64,000 nucleotides of DNA from Neisseria musculi (GCF_014297595.2 NZ_CP060414.2:1240001-1304000); one strand, 5' to 3'. Shown: positions 36,553 to 45,996, numbered from the stretch's first letter. Translations and numbers: made by a program. Notes: generated by a model not told the origin, from the sequence alone.

Positions 36553-36628
36553 TGGAGCGGGAAACGAGTCTCGAACTCGCGACCTCAACCTTGGCAAGGT
36601 TGCGCTCTACCAACTGAGCTATTCCCGC
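36553..36628 (-). tRNA. tRNA-Gly (GCC), copy 3 in transcription order
   Basis: A 76-nt cloverleaf with anticodon loop TTGCCAA, T loop TTCGAGA and encoded CCA. It is identical to the two copies upstream. Confidence 0.95.
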
Positions 36629-36653
36629 ATCGGATTACATCTGCAATGAACTT

Positions 36654-36729
36654 TGGAGCGGGAAACGAGTCTCGAACTCGCGACCTCAACCTTGGCAAGG
36701 TTGCGCTCTACCAACTGAGCTATTCCCGC
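36654..36729 (-). tRNA. tRNA-Gly (GCC), copy 2
   Basis: Identical to the neighbouring copies. The 25-bp spacer (TCGGATTACATCTGCAATGAACTTT-like) is also repeated, so the tRNA and spacer form a 101-bp tandem unit. Confidence 0.95.
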
Positions 36730-36754
36730 ATCGGATTACATCTGCAATGAACTT

Positions 36755-36830
36755 TGGAGCGGGAAACGAGTCTCGAACTCGCGACCTCAACCTTGGCAAG
36801 GTTGCGCTCTACCAACTGAGCTATTCCCGC
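36755..36830 (-). tRNA. tRNA-Gly (GCC), copy 1
   Basis: First tRNA of the cluster in transcription order, 225 bp after pgsA. Same sequence as copies 2 and 3. Confidence 0.95.
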
Positions 36831-36918
36831 TTGGGGGTATTGCCACTGCTGGTTTGCAGTGGCAAAGAGAGCGTTATTATAGTGTGTGTGAAATCGGTGT
36901 CAATAGTTTTTTTAAAAT

Positions 36919-37049
36919 TGTAGTGGATTAAATTTAAACCGATATGGAGTTTCTTCGTCTTTGTAGTTTCGTAAGCTGTTGAAGCAAAGATGGAGCATAC
37001 TTACAGCTTCCTGAAGCCGAATGTGTGGTATTTAATTTAATTTAACTCC
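36919..37049. repeat. Correia-like miniature inverted-repeat element, degenerate
   Basis: The left end reads GTAGTGGATTAAATTTAAACC; the right end ATTTAATTTAACTCCCTATA is a rough inverted match to the TATAGTGGATTAA-type termini of Neisseria Correia-family elements. It is about 130 bp and lies between pgsA and the tRNA cluster. Its interior does not match what I remember of a canonical element. Confidence 0.5.
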
Positions 37050-37055
37050 CTATAA

Positions 37056-37628
37056 TTATCGTGCCGGACTAAACTCTTTCCAAGCCATTTTGAGATAGTA
37101 GAACATCGACCAAATAGTAAGTATGGAAGCGGTAAACATCAAAATGTTGCCGATTAGTATTAAATTAAAGCCGTGAAAGTTTTCGAGGCCGATCAAAAGC
37201 AGCAGGATTGCGGCCATCTGGGCGGTGGTTTTGAGTTTGCCGATGGTAGCAACGGCCACGCTGCCGTGTTTACCCATTTGAGCCATCCACTCGCGTAGAG
37301 CAGATATGGTGATTTCGCGGCCGATGATGATCATGGCGAAAATTACGTAAGTTCGGTTGAGGCTGACTAACAGCAACAAAGCCACGGCTACCATGAGTTT
37401 GTCAGCCACGGGATCGAGAAAAGCCCCAAAATCGGAGGTTTGCTTCCACAGGCGGGCGAGAAAGCCGTCAAACCAGTCAGTTACGGCGGCAGCGGCAAAA
37501 ATTATGGCAGCTGCCCAGTTTACGGTCTGCGGGTTTACCCAGCCATCAGGCAGGTAGAAAATGGCAGTAAATGCCGGTATTAGCAATACACGCATCCATG
37601 TAAGCAAGATGGGTAGGTTCCATGGCAT
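37056..37628 (-). CDS. pgsA: CDP-diacylglycerol-glycerol-3-phosphate 3-phosphatidyltransferase
   Basis: The 190-residue inner-membrane enzyme makes phosphatidylglycerol phosphate. The CDP-alcohol phosphotransferase motif is visible as Asp-Trp-Phe-Asp-Gly-x2-Ala-Arg-x8-Gly-x3-Asp-x3-Asp (residues about 55-80), with several membrane helices. It is followed by the tRNA Gly-Cys-Leu cluster on the same strand, the same order as in E. coli (pgsA-glyW-cysT-leuZ). ATG at 37628 gives full length. Confidence 0.96.
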   Translation of the reverse strand: MPWNLPILLTWMRVLLIPAFTAIFYLPDGWVNPQTVNWAAAIIFAAAAVTDWFDGFLARLWKQTSDFGAFLDPVADKLMVAVALLLLVSLNRTYVIFAMIIIGREITISALREWMAQMGKHGSVAVATIGKLKTTAQMAAILLLLIGLENFHGFNLILIGNILMFTASILTIWSMFYYLKMAWKEFSPAR

Positions 37629-37689
37629 AGTAAGACTTTCTGTCGATTTTCAGACAGCTCAGGATTTTGGATAGGCCGTCTGAAAAAAG

Positions 37690-37989
37690 AGATATTTGGC
37701 AGAGTGGACTAGGGTTGGTGTGAGTGACGGATTATAACGAATTTAGGGGTAGCTTAGTGGGGAAACGTGCAGGTGGAATGATTTTGCTGATTATTTTTAA
37801 CAAACTGTTGTATAGCTAGTCCACTGAATTTAAGTATAAGCAGACGAGGGAGTGAAGCCGAGTGAGATAAATATACAAGAGTCTCTGAGCTAAATGGGAT
37901 TCGACCAGATGGTGGAGGATGCTGTGGGATGGCGGATTTGAAATGTTGTTTCACGGTGTGAAACAAAACAAACGGGCAGATTGCCCGTT
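37690..37989. other. Stretch beyond pgsA with no supported gene
   Basis: A DUS pair (one arm imperfect) lies near 37648-37686. The rest is read-through of the decayed phage frame on the minus strand without recognisable content. A similar short motif (GATTTGAAA, then a T/C-rich stretch and GAAACAAAA) occurs here near 37938 and again near 41029, next to IS remnants. Confidence 0.35.
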
Positions 37990-38359
37990 TTATTTTTAAA
38001 GGCCGCTTTTGAGGGATTCGATGGCGATGTCGATGAGTTTCTTTATGGTTTATTTTCGGCTTCGATTTTACCGCCGGGGTGGTGGATAGCAGCTTACTTT
38101 TTATTACTGCCGATACGGGCAAAGCCGTTATCGACTTGGGTGCCGATGCCGGAGGCGAGCCGATCGGAGAGTTGCAGGGTTTTGCCGCCATTGTCGGTGC
38201 CCCATCTTTGGCGGTTTTGGCCACGGCGAAAGTGGCGGTATGGGCATCATCAAGCATATCCTGCCAATCCCAAGACACATGATGGCCTTTCTGTTTCAGA
38301 TAGGCCACGGCGGCCTCGGGCTGCATACCGAACACGGCTTTGATGTCTTCGGGGTTCAT
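37990..38359 (-). pseudogene. Fused remnant of Mu-like head genes (gpF start, gpG end)
   Basis: The minus-strand frame starting at 38359 reads Met-Asn-Pro-Glu-Asp-Ile-Lys-Ala-Val-Phe, the start of a Mu gp30/gpF-like head morphogenesis protein, for about 40 residues. Below about 38240 a different frame gives Arg-Ile-Gly-Ser-Asn-Lys-Lys and Ala-Ala-Ile-His-His-x-Gly-Gly-Lys-Ile, the end of a phage virion morphogenesis (gpG) protein, with its own stop codons. A deletion has joined the two genes. Neither is functional. Confidence 0.6.
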
Positions 38360-39201
38360 CTGCCCATCTCCCGAGCCGCTTCAATCTTGCCGACCAGGCC
38401 CGATAAAAATATCAGCCTGGCCAGCTCGTTTTGCAGGGCTTTGTCGTCCATATCCGGGTAAGCGGCGGTCAGACGGTCGAGCAGGTTGTCGGTGTCGGCA
38501 TCGGTATTACTGCGTGGCTCGCGGCCGATAATCCACGGTGCGCCGAACTTTTCGGCGAACTCCGCCCAAAATTTCAGGCCGCCGCGTTTGAACACGGTAG
38601 GCCAATAGACACAAGACAAATCGCCCGTGCCGTAGGGATTGGTGTAGCCGGCGTTGTGGGTCGGGCAGAGGAATTTATAGGCAGGAACGGGTTCGCGATG
38701 GCCGAAATCCGTGCTATTGGCGGTGAAATACAGTTGGCCGTCGGCATCGAACTCAAACCACTCCTGCGGTTTGGCAATGATTTTGGCGGGAAGCCATTGT
38801 TTGCCGGCCTGCCAGATAACCTCTAAAGGCTGATAGCCGAACATGGTGGCATCAAGAATACTGTTGATCAGCTGATAAATATCGATATCGGCAAGCAAAC
38901 CGTCTATCAGGCGTGCGGCATCGGGCGGTACACCGTCATCTTCGAGACGCCACTCCATGCCGGTTACCGCTGCTTTGCGCCGGCGCACATGGCCGGCAAC
39001 AATGGCATCGCCCAACAGTTCGCGGTAGACGGCGATATTGCGGCCGAGTTTTCGCAATACGGGGTCGGGGTTGGGCAGCAGGCCGCCGAAACCGCCGGCT
39101 CCGAAGAAACGCTGCATCACGGCCAGATGGGCAGTCAGGTTTTCAGGCTTGGCGGCAACGGTGCCGGCCGCGGTTTTGAGTTTGAAATGGGGTTTGTTCA
39201 T
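38356..39201 (-). pseudogene. Mu gp29-like portal protein with an internal deletion
   Basis: The open frame codes 281 residues. The N-terminal 250 match the DUF935 portal pattern (Gly-Met-Glu-Trp-Arg-Leu, Gly-Tyr-x-Pro-Leu-Glu-Val-x-Trp, Glu-Lys-Phe-Gly-Ala-Pro-Trp-Ile-Ile-Gly). The C-terminal end (Pro-Asp-Met-Asp-Asp, Leu-Ala-Arg-Leu-Ile-Phe) is the normal end, but about 200 residues between are missing, so it is probably non-functional although open. Portal proteins form the head vertex. The gene overlaps the next by four bases, as in intact Mu-like phages. Confidence 0.78.
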
Positions 39202-39205
39202 ATCT

Positions 39206-39481
39206 TTATCCGTTAATCATGCGGAATTTTTCGTAGAGTTCCACCCAGTCTTCGACTGTTTCCCCAACACAGAACCGAACACCGTCGGGTATCGTTATTC
39301 GCCGGCATTCGTCCGGCCATAACTTTTCAAAGACCATCAATAACGGCGTGCCGGCAATTAAATTGAGCAGGCTGAAAATTCTCATAAACGTGAAAATCAG
39401 CCCCACGGCCAAAAAGTAGACGGCGGATACGGCCAAATACGGTAAGTCTGCAGTAATTAAAAAGATGTTTTTCGGCTTCAT
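39206..39481 (-). CDS. Small prophage membrane protein
   Basis: A 91-residue protein with two hydrophobic segments near the N terminus (residues about 8-50) and a polar tail. It lies tightly between the terminase and portal remnants on the same strand. I do not recognise it; it may be a head-region accessory protein. Confidence 0.5.
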   Translation of the reverse strand: MKPKNIFLITADLPYLAVSAVYFLAVGLIFTFMRIFSLLNLIAGTPLLMVFEKLWPDECRRITIPDGVRFCVGETVEDWVELYEKFRMING

Positions 39482-39887
39482 TCAATATCCTCCCGTGAAG
39501 TGGCTGCGCCGCTTGGCTTTTCTGCTGCTGACCCGCACAGGGCCGGTATTCAGTTCGCGGGCGGCATAATGCGCCAGCACAAAAGCAATGCCCGCGTCGC
39601 CGTGGCGTTTACGGACGTCTGCGCCTTTGTTGCGCACGGCGGGTATGCGCGGCACGCCGTTAACCAACTCAAACGCGCACAGGTTATTCAAAATATCTCC
39701 GTCTTTCGGCAGGCCATCGAGCGTGCCATCTTCCAATGCTGCCTTAAACGGCGCGGTATGCAACCGGTACCAGTTTTCGGTGAGCATCACGGGCTCGATG
39801 ATGTTTGCGCCGAACTTGTCCTGCATGGCTTCGGCCAGCGACTGGCCGTTGCCGCGCGCATCGAAATCGATGGCAGTTCCGTACTGA
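39482..39887 (-). pseudogene. Mu gp28-like terminase large subunit, C-terminal part
   Basis: The minus strand codes Thr-Ala-Ile-Asp-Phe-Asp-Ala-Arg-Gly-Asn-Gly, then Lys-Phe-Gly-Ala-Asn-Ile-Ile-Glu-Pro-Val, the C-terminal nuclease end of a Mu-like terminase, ending with a basic tail. It is cut at about 39887 where an IS3-type sequence begins. The N-terminal ATPase part is absent from the window. Confidence 0.75.
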
Positions 39888-41035
39888 ACTGTCCCCCAAG
39901 TCAGACACTATCTCCCAATATATTATGATATATGGTGCGGTTTTATGGAAAAGTATTCAAACGGATTCAAATTGGAAGTCATGAAATACCCTCTACAGGC
40001 ATGGTAAAAACATACCACCAACGTTTTTTCTCTAAACCGCGCTGCCGTTCGCAAACTGGCATCGCGCTATTCTTCACGGGGAGGGCTGCATCAACCGGCA
40101 ACCAGGTATCTCCGGCTGTCCTTCGGATTGTAACCATTTGAATCTCAAGTTTAACGCTATGGGTATGGTCAGAAATGAAGGGGTATCCCCAAAAGGGACG
40201 TGCCCCGCCCGACAACCGCTCGATACTGCACGGAAAGGCCATCTGAAAACAGTTGCCGGAAGGCAAAAGATTTTCAGGCGGCCTTTTCCTGCTTGCTGCA
40301 CCGCCTTGACGATTTGAACCCCAGCCCGAAAGGCGGGAAACCTGTGAAGAAACCAAACCGGCCAAGGGGTAGCCAGCTCGGCTGTCTTGCAACCGGAAAG
40401 GAGCTGGTGCAGGAACCGGCGTATCTGTGCGCAGAAACGGTCGTCTCAAAACAGCTCGATGCCTTAATCTGGGAAAACAAAGCGCGGCAGGGCGAAGCCG
40501 GACCGTCTCGGGATTCAGACAGAGCTGTCCTTTGAAACGGCTGTTAGGGATTGCCGAATTGCCGCGCGGTATGTTCTACTGCCAACCGGTTTCTCAGTCA
40601 GCGGAAGACCAATATGCCGGTTTAAAACGGCATATCCCTGCGACTTGCCGGCAACACAAAGGATGGTACGGCTGCCGCAGAATAACGGTGGCAATCCGTC
40701 ACACGAGGGCATTGTGGCCAATCACAAGAAAATCAGCCGTCTGAAGGCGGTGGCGGGCTGGGGCGGCAGCACGGTGGCTCAAATACTTCTTCTGTCGAGG
40801 AGGGGAAAGCTGCAGACGTACCGGGTAGAAGCTTCCATATCGGGCATCCCAACCGGAAACAGATAAGAGATGTCACTGAGTTCAATATTGCAAAAGTCGG
40901 AATACTTCCATACGTGCAAATACTTCTACTGCCGAATTGGCAGCAGCTTTGCACGAATCTATCCGTTACTGCAACCATAATGGGATTAAGCTGGAATTAA
41001 AAGGATTGAGTCCTGTGCCATACAGGATTTGAAAC
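39884..41035 (+). mobile_element. Degenerate IS3-family (IS150 group) element
   Basis: Remnants of both frames can be read on the plus strand. OrfA starts at about 39944 (Met-Glu-Lys-Tyr-Ser-x-Gly-Phe-Lys-Leu-Glu-Val-Met-Lys-Tyr); later come Val-Lys-Lys-Pro-Asn-Arg-Pro and Leu-Asp-Ala-Leu-Ile. OrfB pieces include Gly-Ile-Ala-Glu-Leu-Pro-Arg, His-Lys-Gly-Trp-Tyr-Gly-Cys-Arg-Arg-Ile-Thr near 40660, and Leu-Lys-Gly-Leu-Ser-Pro-Val-Pro-Tyr-Arg near 41005. The DDE core is missing. TGAACTGTCCCC at 39884 may be the left end, which cuts the phage terminase. Right end not found. Confidence 0.7.
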
Positions 41036-41068
41036 CATGTTGCACCATGCGAAACAAAATAAAAGGAA

Positions 41069-41771
41069 CTGACGTAGATTAGCCCTAAATTCCACACTAA
41101 TCACGCAGCGTTTTTAGCTGCCGGGACGGTGTGCTGAAGTTGAAACCGAAACCCACTTTTTTTCAAGAACAGTGGAAAGGATTTTCGGTCAATAACGTTA
41201 TATTTGCGCAAAACGCGCTGCGCCTGATTCCAAAAATTTTCCATACCGTTGATATGGTTTTGGCAGTCGGCAAACGCTTTGGAATGGTTGATACGGTGGT
41301 GGGTAAAACCGCTTACATCCGGCTTGCCACAGCTGCTCAGGCCATCCGTATAAACGATACTGTCCGGCATAGTTTTCTTTTTGATTACAGGCACTAATGT
41401 CTCAAATTCAACATTGCCGGTTACAACCGTATCAACCTGATTGTGCCGTTTCAGAATGCCGAAAACAGCCGCTTTCCCTGCTGCACCGCGTCCGCATTTT
41501 CCTTTGCGATGACCGCCGAAACAGCTTTCATCCAGCCCGGCCGGAGCATTAAAAATTTCATCGGCAGCCGGTGTTAAATAACGGCTGATGACTTGGCGGA
41601 TTTTGCGGTGAAGAATAGCGGAGTTAGACTGAATGCTCAAAATATCAGCAGCGAAACGGGTAGTAACTTGGAGTACAAAAAATTCAAGCAGTTTCTTTTG
41701 AACTCTCTTGCTTAAGTTGCAATTGGTTATCTGCATTTTCGTAGCTTGGCATAACTGCTAATCTACATCAG
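41069..41771 (-). mobile_element. IS1595-family element, second type
   Basis: CTGACGTAGATTAGC at 41069-41083 is mirrored by GCTAATCTACATCAG at 41757-41771 (one mismatch). The 703-bp element holds one transposase gene on the minus strand. It differs clearly from the 720-bp copies at 24.6 and 51.8 kb. Confidence 0.8.
41101..41736 (-). CDS. IS1595-family transposase, divergent copy
   Basis: The 211-residue frame is open. It keeps the ISXO2-like core: Leu-Asp-Glu-Ser-Cys-Phe-Gly-Gly near residue 69, Tyr-Thr-Asp near 128, and His-Ile-Asn-Gly-Met-Glu-Asn-Phe-Trp-Asn near 157. The C terminus (after Leu-Lys-Lys-Ser-Gly-Phe-Arg-Phe) is short and off-pattern, so a small frameshift at the end is possible. 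Activity uncertain. Confidence 0.82.
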   Translation of the reverse strand: MQITNCNLSKRVQKKLLEFFVLQVTTRFAADILSIQSNSAILHRKIRQVISRYLTPAADEIFNAPAGLDESCFGGHRKGKCGRGAAGKAAVFGILKRHNQVDTVVTGNVEFETLVPVIKKKTMPDSIVYTDGLSSCGKPDVSGFTHHRINHSKAFADCQNHINGMENFWNQAQRVLRKYNVIDRKSFPLFLKKSGFRFQLQHTVPAAKNAA

Positions 41772-41875
41772 CCCTAAATAAAAAACGGTTTATCTCAAAA
41801 ATCACGCCGATTTATCGCGAATAGTTGCAAATAGCCGTATTATTCAGCGCAAAACCTATCGCCTAGCCTGACTTG

Positions 41876-42000
41876 CTTTCGTCTAGTGGAATCCAAACTG
41901 TTTCACCGGTCAAATCCATCTGAGCCCACGTCAAATCTAAAACATTGCCTTGACGTAAATCCGTTGTTAAACCAAATATAACTGTATCCGCCATATTATT
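41876..42000 (-). pseudogene. Tyrosine-recombinase integrase fragment
   Basis: About 42 codons on the minus strand read Gly-Leu-Thr-Thr-Asp-Leu-Arg-Gln-Gly-Asn-Val-Leu-Asp-Leu-Thr-Trp, the box around the first catalytic Arg of phage integrases, followed by Val-Trp-Ile-Pro-Leu-Asp. Neither side is preserved. It lies about 0.8 kb from two tRNA-Leu genes, so it may be the scar of another element integrated there. Confidence 0.65.
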
Positions 42001-42380
42001 AGGAAGGCAGTACGGCAATCAGCTGGTTGGCGTTATCAGTAACCACAGTACAAATCTTACCGTGCTGCTCTAGGATGCCGAAAATAGCCGCTTTACCTGC
42101 CGTCCATTGACCGTGCCCTTACACCTTGTGCCGAAAAAACTTTCATCCAACTCAACCGAACTGTCAAAAATCTCATTGGCAGCCGGAGTCAAATGATGGT
42201 TGGCGGCTTGACAGGCTTGACGATGGAGCAGGGCTGACGAATTAAGGGCATACCCAAAATCTCGACAATGGAACGGGCAGTTGCTTCCAGTACAAAAAGG
42301 AGCAGTTTCTTGTACTTTGTTATTTAATTTTCAGTGTGTTATCTATGTTTTTTAGGGTGTGGTTGATGATCTAGTATAGT
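42001..42380 (-). pseudogene. Remnant of an IS1595-family transposase N terminus
   Basis: On the minus strand, pieces in shifting frames read Pro-Ala-Ala-Asn-Glu-Ile-Phe-Asp, Leu-Asp-Glu-Ser-Phe-Phe-Gly, and an N-terminal Asn-Asn-Lys-Val-Gln. They match the N-terminal half of the 41.1-kb transposase. The gene is frameshifted and ends at about 42000. Confidence 0.65.
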
Positions 42381-42822
42381 TCCAAAATAAAAGTTGTTTA
42401 CATAAAAAGTGCAAATAACTCAATATTTTCAAATATCTAAACAATATCCACACATACGATTTCACTATACAAATCTTTACCTGCTTTACTTAAGTGTGCG
42501 GGCTTAAAGGCGGCAAAGGTGTAAGTGATAAAAGGTGTAAGTGATATCGGCATGAAACGAGGCGCCATCTGCTTCACCTGTATCGCCGTTTAAAGCTGTG
42601 AGTATGTCTAGTATGTCTAATGCTACTTTCAGGCCGACTGAAAGATTGAACAGGCGTCAGATTCCGGCAATGAAAGCAGGTAAAGCCTGTGCCAAAAATG
42701 CCTTCGATAACCACATCGTAAGCTGCTTTCAGACGGCATTGATATTATAGTGCATGACTGGGAAAACTGTCGCAAAATGCCGGCAACAAAAAACCGGCAT
42801 TACGCCGGAGATGTTTGTTTTG
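42381..42822. other. Intergenic stretch with a 15-bp tandem duplication
   Basis: AAAGGTGTAAGTGAT occurs twice in tandem from about 42517. A short minus-strand frame around 42520-42620 (Leu-Asn-Gly-Asp-Thr-Gly-Glu-Ala-Asp-Gly) looks protein-like but is truncated by stops and I do not recognise it. One DUS complement is near 42729. Confidence 0.4.
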
Positions 42823-42909
42823 TGGTGCCCAGAAGAAGACTCGAACTTCCACGCCCGTAAGGACACTAGCACCTGAAGCTAGCGCGTCTACCAATTCCGC
42901 CATCTGGGC
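42823..42909 (-). tRNA. tRNA-Leu (CAG), copy 2 in transcription order
   Basis: Class II tRNA with acceptor GCCCAGA/TCTGGGC, anticodon loop TTCAGGT giving CAG, long variable arm and encoded CCA. Confidence 0.94.
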
Positions 42910-42947
42910 CAATCTGTTGTTAAAGCAAAATTATGGTTTAAAACCTA

Positions 42948-43034
42948 TGGTGCCCAGGAGAAGACTCGAACTTCCACACCCGTGAGGATACTAGCACCTG
43001 AAGCTAGCGCGTCTACCAATTCCGCCACCTGGGC
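42948..43034 (-). tRNA. tRNA-Leu (CAG), copy 1
   Basis: Nearly identical to the copy 38 bp downstream; the acceptor pair differs (GCCCAGG/CCTGGGC, a compensated change), as does the variable-arm loop. Confidence 0.94.
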
Positions 43035-43121
43035 TTTGCTTTAATCTTTGCTTTCGGTTAAAGTGCTGGCTGCAAAGAGATGAGCATTATATATTCAAAT
43101 GAAAGATTGTCAATCATCAAC

Positions 43122-45506
43122 ATGAAGAAAAATACCAAGTTACTCAGTTTGCGTGAGCAAGACCCGTTTTTAGCGCGCGAACGCCAACGTTATGGACAAC
43201 CGCTGCCCAGCCGTGAGTGGGTTATCGAATTGTTGGAAAGGGAAGGCGTTCCGCTGAAAATGGCTGCATTGGCAGAAAAGCTGTCGGTTAGCGGCGAAGA
43301 ATATGATTTTTTCGAGCGCCGTATCAAGGCAATGGCGCGAGACGGCCAGGTGCTGATTAACCGTCGTGGGGCGGTGTGTGCGGCCGACAAACTGGCGCTG
43401 GTGAAATGCCGTGTTGAAGCGCACAAAGACGGATTCGGCTTCGCCGTGCCGCTGACTCCCGATAAAAAAGGTGATTTTGTGCTTTATGAACGGAAGATGC
43501 GCGGGTTGATGCACGGGGATATCGTTACTGTACGCCCTGCCGGCACGGACCGCAGAGGGCGGCGGGAAGGGCAGGTGCTGGATATTGTTGAGCGTGCCCA
43601 AAAGCAGGTGGTGGGTCGTTTTTATGTGGATCGAGGCATCGCTATCTTAGAGCCGGAAGACCGCCGTTTAACCCAAAGCATCGTGCTTGAGCCTGAGGGT
43701 TTGGCTGAAATGAAGCCCGAATCAGGGCAGGTGGTGGTGGCCGAAATCGAAAGCTATCCTGACGGCCACCGCCCGGCTGTCGCCAAATTAATCGAGGTGT
43801 TGGGAGATTATGCCGACAGCGGTATGGAAATCGAAATCGCTGTGCGCAAACACCAACTGCCGCATATTTTCAGCAAGGCCTGCCAACAGGCGGCTGCTGA
43901 AATTCCCAACCGCGTCCGCCCGCAGGATACCGAAGGCCGCGTTGATTTGCGCAGCCTGCCGCTGGTAACGATAGACGGTGAAACCGCACGCGATTTTGAT
44001 GACGCGGTATATGCCGAAAAACAGGGCCGAAATTTCCGCTTGGTGGTGGCGGTTGCCGATGTGGGTCATTATGTGCGCCCCGATGATGCCATCGACAAAG
44101 ATGCGCTTGAGCGCGCTACCAGCGTATATTTTCCGCGCCGCGTGATTCCCATGCTGCCTGAAAACCTCTCCAACGGCATTTGTTCGCTCAACCCCGGTGT
44201 GGAGCGTTTGTGTATGGTGTGCGATATGGTGGTAACGTATGCCGGCAATATCAAAGAATACCGGTTTTACCCCGCTGTGATGAAATCACACGCCCGCCTC
44301 ACCTATAACCAGGTGTGGAATTGGATAGAACAGGGCGGCGATTATCCCCACAAAGCGCAAATCGACACTTTATACAAGCTGTTTAAGATTTTGCAGAAAA
44401 AACGCCACCAGCGCGGAGCAGTCGAATTTGAGAGTATCGAAACACAGATGATTTTCAACGATAACGGCAAAATCAAACGCATTGTGCCGGTTGTCCGCAA
44501 CGATGCCCACAAACTGATTGAAGAATGTATGCTGGCGGCCAATGTGTGTGCGGCAGAGTTTTTATTGAAAAACAAACACCCTTCGCTGTTTCGCAACCAT
44601 TTGGGCCCCACACCAGAAAAACTCACCGCCCTGCGCGAACAACTTGGCCTGCTCGGCCTGCATTTGGGCGGCGGCGACAACCCTGCCCCCAAAGACTATG
44701 CCAAACTGGCCGAACAATTCAAAAACCGCCCCGATGCCGAACTGCTGCAAGTGATGATGTTGCGCTCGATGCAGCAGGCCGTTTATGAGCCGGACAACCA
44801 CGGCCACTTCGGCTTGGCATACGAAGCTTACACCCATTTCACCTCGCCCATCCGCCGTTATCCCGATTTAACCGTCCACCGTGCCATCAAGGCCGTGTTG
44901 AAGCAGGAAAAATATAAGCCCGAATCATGGCAGGCGTTGGGCGTGCACACATCGTTTTGCGAGCGGCGCGCCGATGATGCAGGCCGCGATGTGGAAAACT
45001 GGCTGAAAACCTACTATATGCGCGACAAAGTGGGCGAAGTGTTTGAAGGCCGCATTTCCGGCATGGCCAATTTCGGTATTTTTGTTACGCTTGAAGGCGT
45101 CCATATCGAAGGCATGGTGCACATCAGCGATTTGGGCGAAGACTATTTCAATTTCCGCCCCGAAATCATGGCTATGGAGGGCGAACGCAGCGGAGTGCGC
45201 TTCAACATGGGCAGCCGCGTAACCGTTAAGGTGGCGCGTGCCGATTTGGATACCAGCAAAATCGATCTTGCGCTGATCAGCGGCGGCGAAGTGCCGAAAA
45301 AGCGCGGCAGAAAAACTGCCGTTCAGACGGCCTCCGACAAGAAAACCACAAAAAGCCGAAGCAAAGCTGCACCCGTTAATAAGTCTGAAACTCAGCCTAA
45401 ATCAGAAAAAAAGGCACAAACCGCCGTCAAAAACACCCGTAGAAAAAAGGCTGCCGCCACAAAAGGCAGCAAAGTTACAGCCAAACGCAGCAAAAATAAG
45501 GCTTAG
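43122..45506 (+). CDS. rnr: Ribonuclease R
   Basis: The roughly 794-residue 3'-5' exoribonuclease degrades structured RNA and takes part in tRNA and rRNA quality control. Domains in order: an N-terminal helix-turn-helix (from residue about 30), cold-shock domains, the RNB catalytic domain with Thr-Ile-Asp-Gly-Glu-Thr-Ala-Arg-Asp-Phe-Asp-Asp-Ala (metal-binding Asp), an S1 domain (Gly-Glu-Val-Phe-Glu-Gly-Arg-Ile-Ser-Gly) and a Lys-rich tail that binds ribosomes or RNA. A DUS lies in the tail near 45325. The frame opens at 43080, but the ATG at 43122 gives a family-like start. It is divergent from two tRNA-Leu genes. Confidence 0.95.
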   Translation: MKKNTKLLSLREQDPFLARERQRYGQPLPSREWVIELLEREGVPLKMAALAEKLSVSGEEYDFFERRIKAMARDGQVLINRRGAVCAADKLALVKCRVEAHKDGFGFAVPLTPDKKGDFVLYERKMRGLMHGDIVTVRPAGTDRRGRREGQVLDIVERAQKQVVGRFYVDRGIAILEPEDRRLTQSIVLEPEGLAEMKPESGQVVVAEIESYPDGHRPAVAKLIEVLGDYADSGMEIEIAVRKHQLPHIFSKACQQAAAEIPNRVRPQDTEGRVDLRSLPLVTIDGETARDFDDAVYAEKQGRNFRLVVAVADVGHYVRPDDAIDKDALERATSVYFPRRVIPMLPENLSNGICSLNPGVERLCMVCDMVVTYAGNIKEYRFYPAVMKSHARLTYNQVWNWIEQGGDYPHKAQIDTLYKLFKILQKKRHQRGAVEFESIETQMIFNDNGKIKRIVPVVRNDAHKLIEECMLAANVCAAEFLLKNKHPSLFRNHLGPTPEKLTALREQLGLLGLHLGGGDNPAPKDYAKLAEQFKNRPDAELLQVMMLRSMQQAVYEPDNHGHFGLAYEAYTHFTSPIRRYPDLTVHRAIKAVLKQEKYKPESWQALGVHTSFCERRADDAGRDVENWLKTYYMRDKVGEVFEGRISGMANFGIFVTLEGVHIEGMVHISDLGEDYFNFRPEIMAMEGERSGVRFNMGSRVTVKVARADLDTSKIDLALISGGEVPKKRGRKTAVQTASDKKTTKSRSKAAPVNKSETQPKSEKKAQTAVKNTRRKKAAATKGSKVTAKRSKNKA

Positions 45507-45996
45507 ATTGATACGTTGCTGCGGCAGAGAATCAAGCCATGGTGAACCCGCTTTGTTTCTGCTGCGGTGTTGCTGTGCTTTAGCTCAAAGAGAACGGCGT
45601 TGCCAGCCTCCCAAGCGGCAGAGCCGGTTTCATAGTGCCCGTGCTGCTTGGGACTACTGTGGGGCTGTCGGCCTTGTTCCGGCAATTCAGCTCAAAAGAG
45701 TGGTTTTAAGCTGCTTTGGAGATGCCGGAATCGGCTTCATGCCGTAACGTCCGCAGCTTGCCGCCTGATATCGAAAACGTGTTTGCCCGCGATAACAACC
45801 CGCTTTGAAACCGCAATATTGCCCCGCTTGGCTTTATCGCACTGTTTCTTTCCGCTGCCTTCCATTTCTTTGCAGATTGGCGATATACCGGCTTGGCAAA
45901 ATTTTAAGGCCGTCTGAAAAGCCGGCGGTGTCAAACCGAATCTTTCAGACGGCCTGTTGCCGGCAAACCTGCTTGTTCCGGCTTGTCTCCGTTATC
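45507..45996. other. Intergenic region between rnr and ybaB with a DUS pair
   Basis: DUS copies at 45906-45919 and 45942-45956 form a hairpin that would end ybaB transcription. Between about 45580 and 45620 the phrase TTTAGCTCAAAGAGAACGGCGTTGCC resembles the interior of a repeat common in Neisseria genomes. No gene is supported. Confidence 0.45.

Noticed and set aside
36553..36830. Reading the three repeated blocks before pgsA as a repeat array or pilin-like cassette
   Set aside because: Each block folds as tRNA-Gly and has encoded CCA.
43080..43121. An upstream start for rnr at 43080
   Set aside because: The extra 14 residues are not family-like and lie close to the tRNA-Leu promoter region; ATG 43122 gives the normal start.
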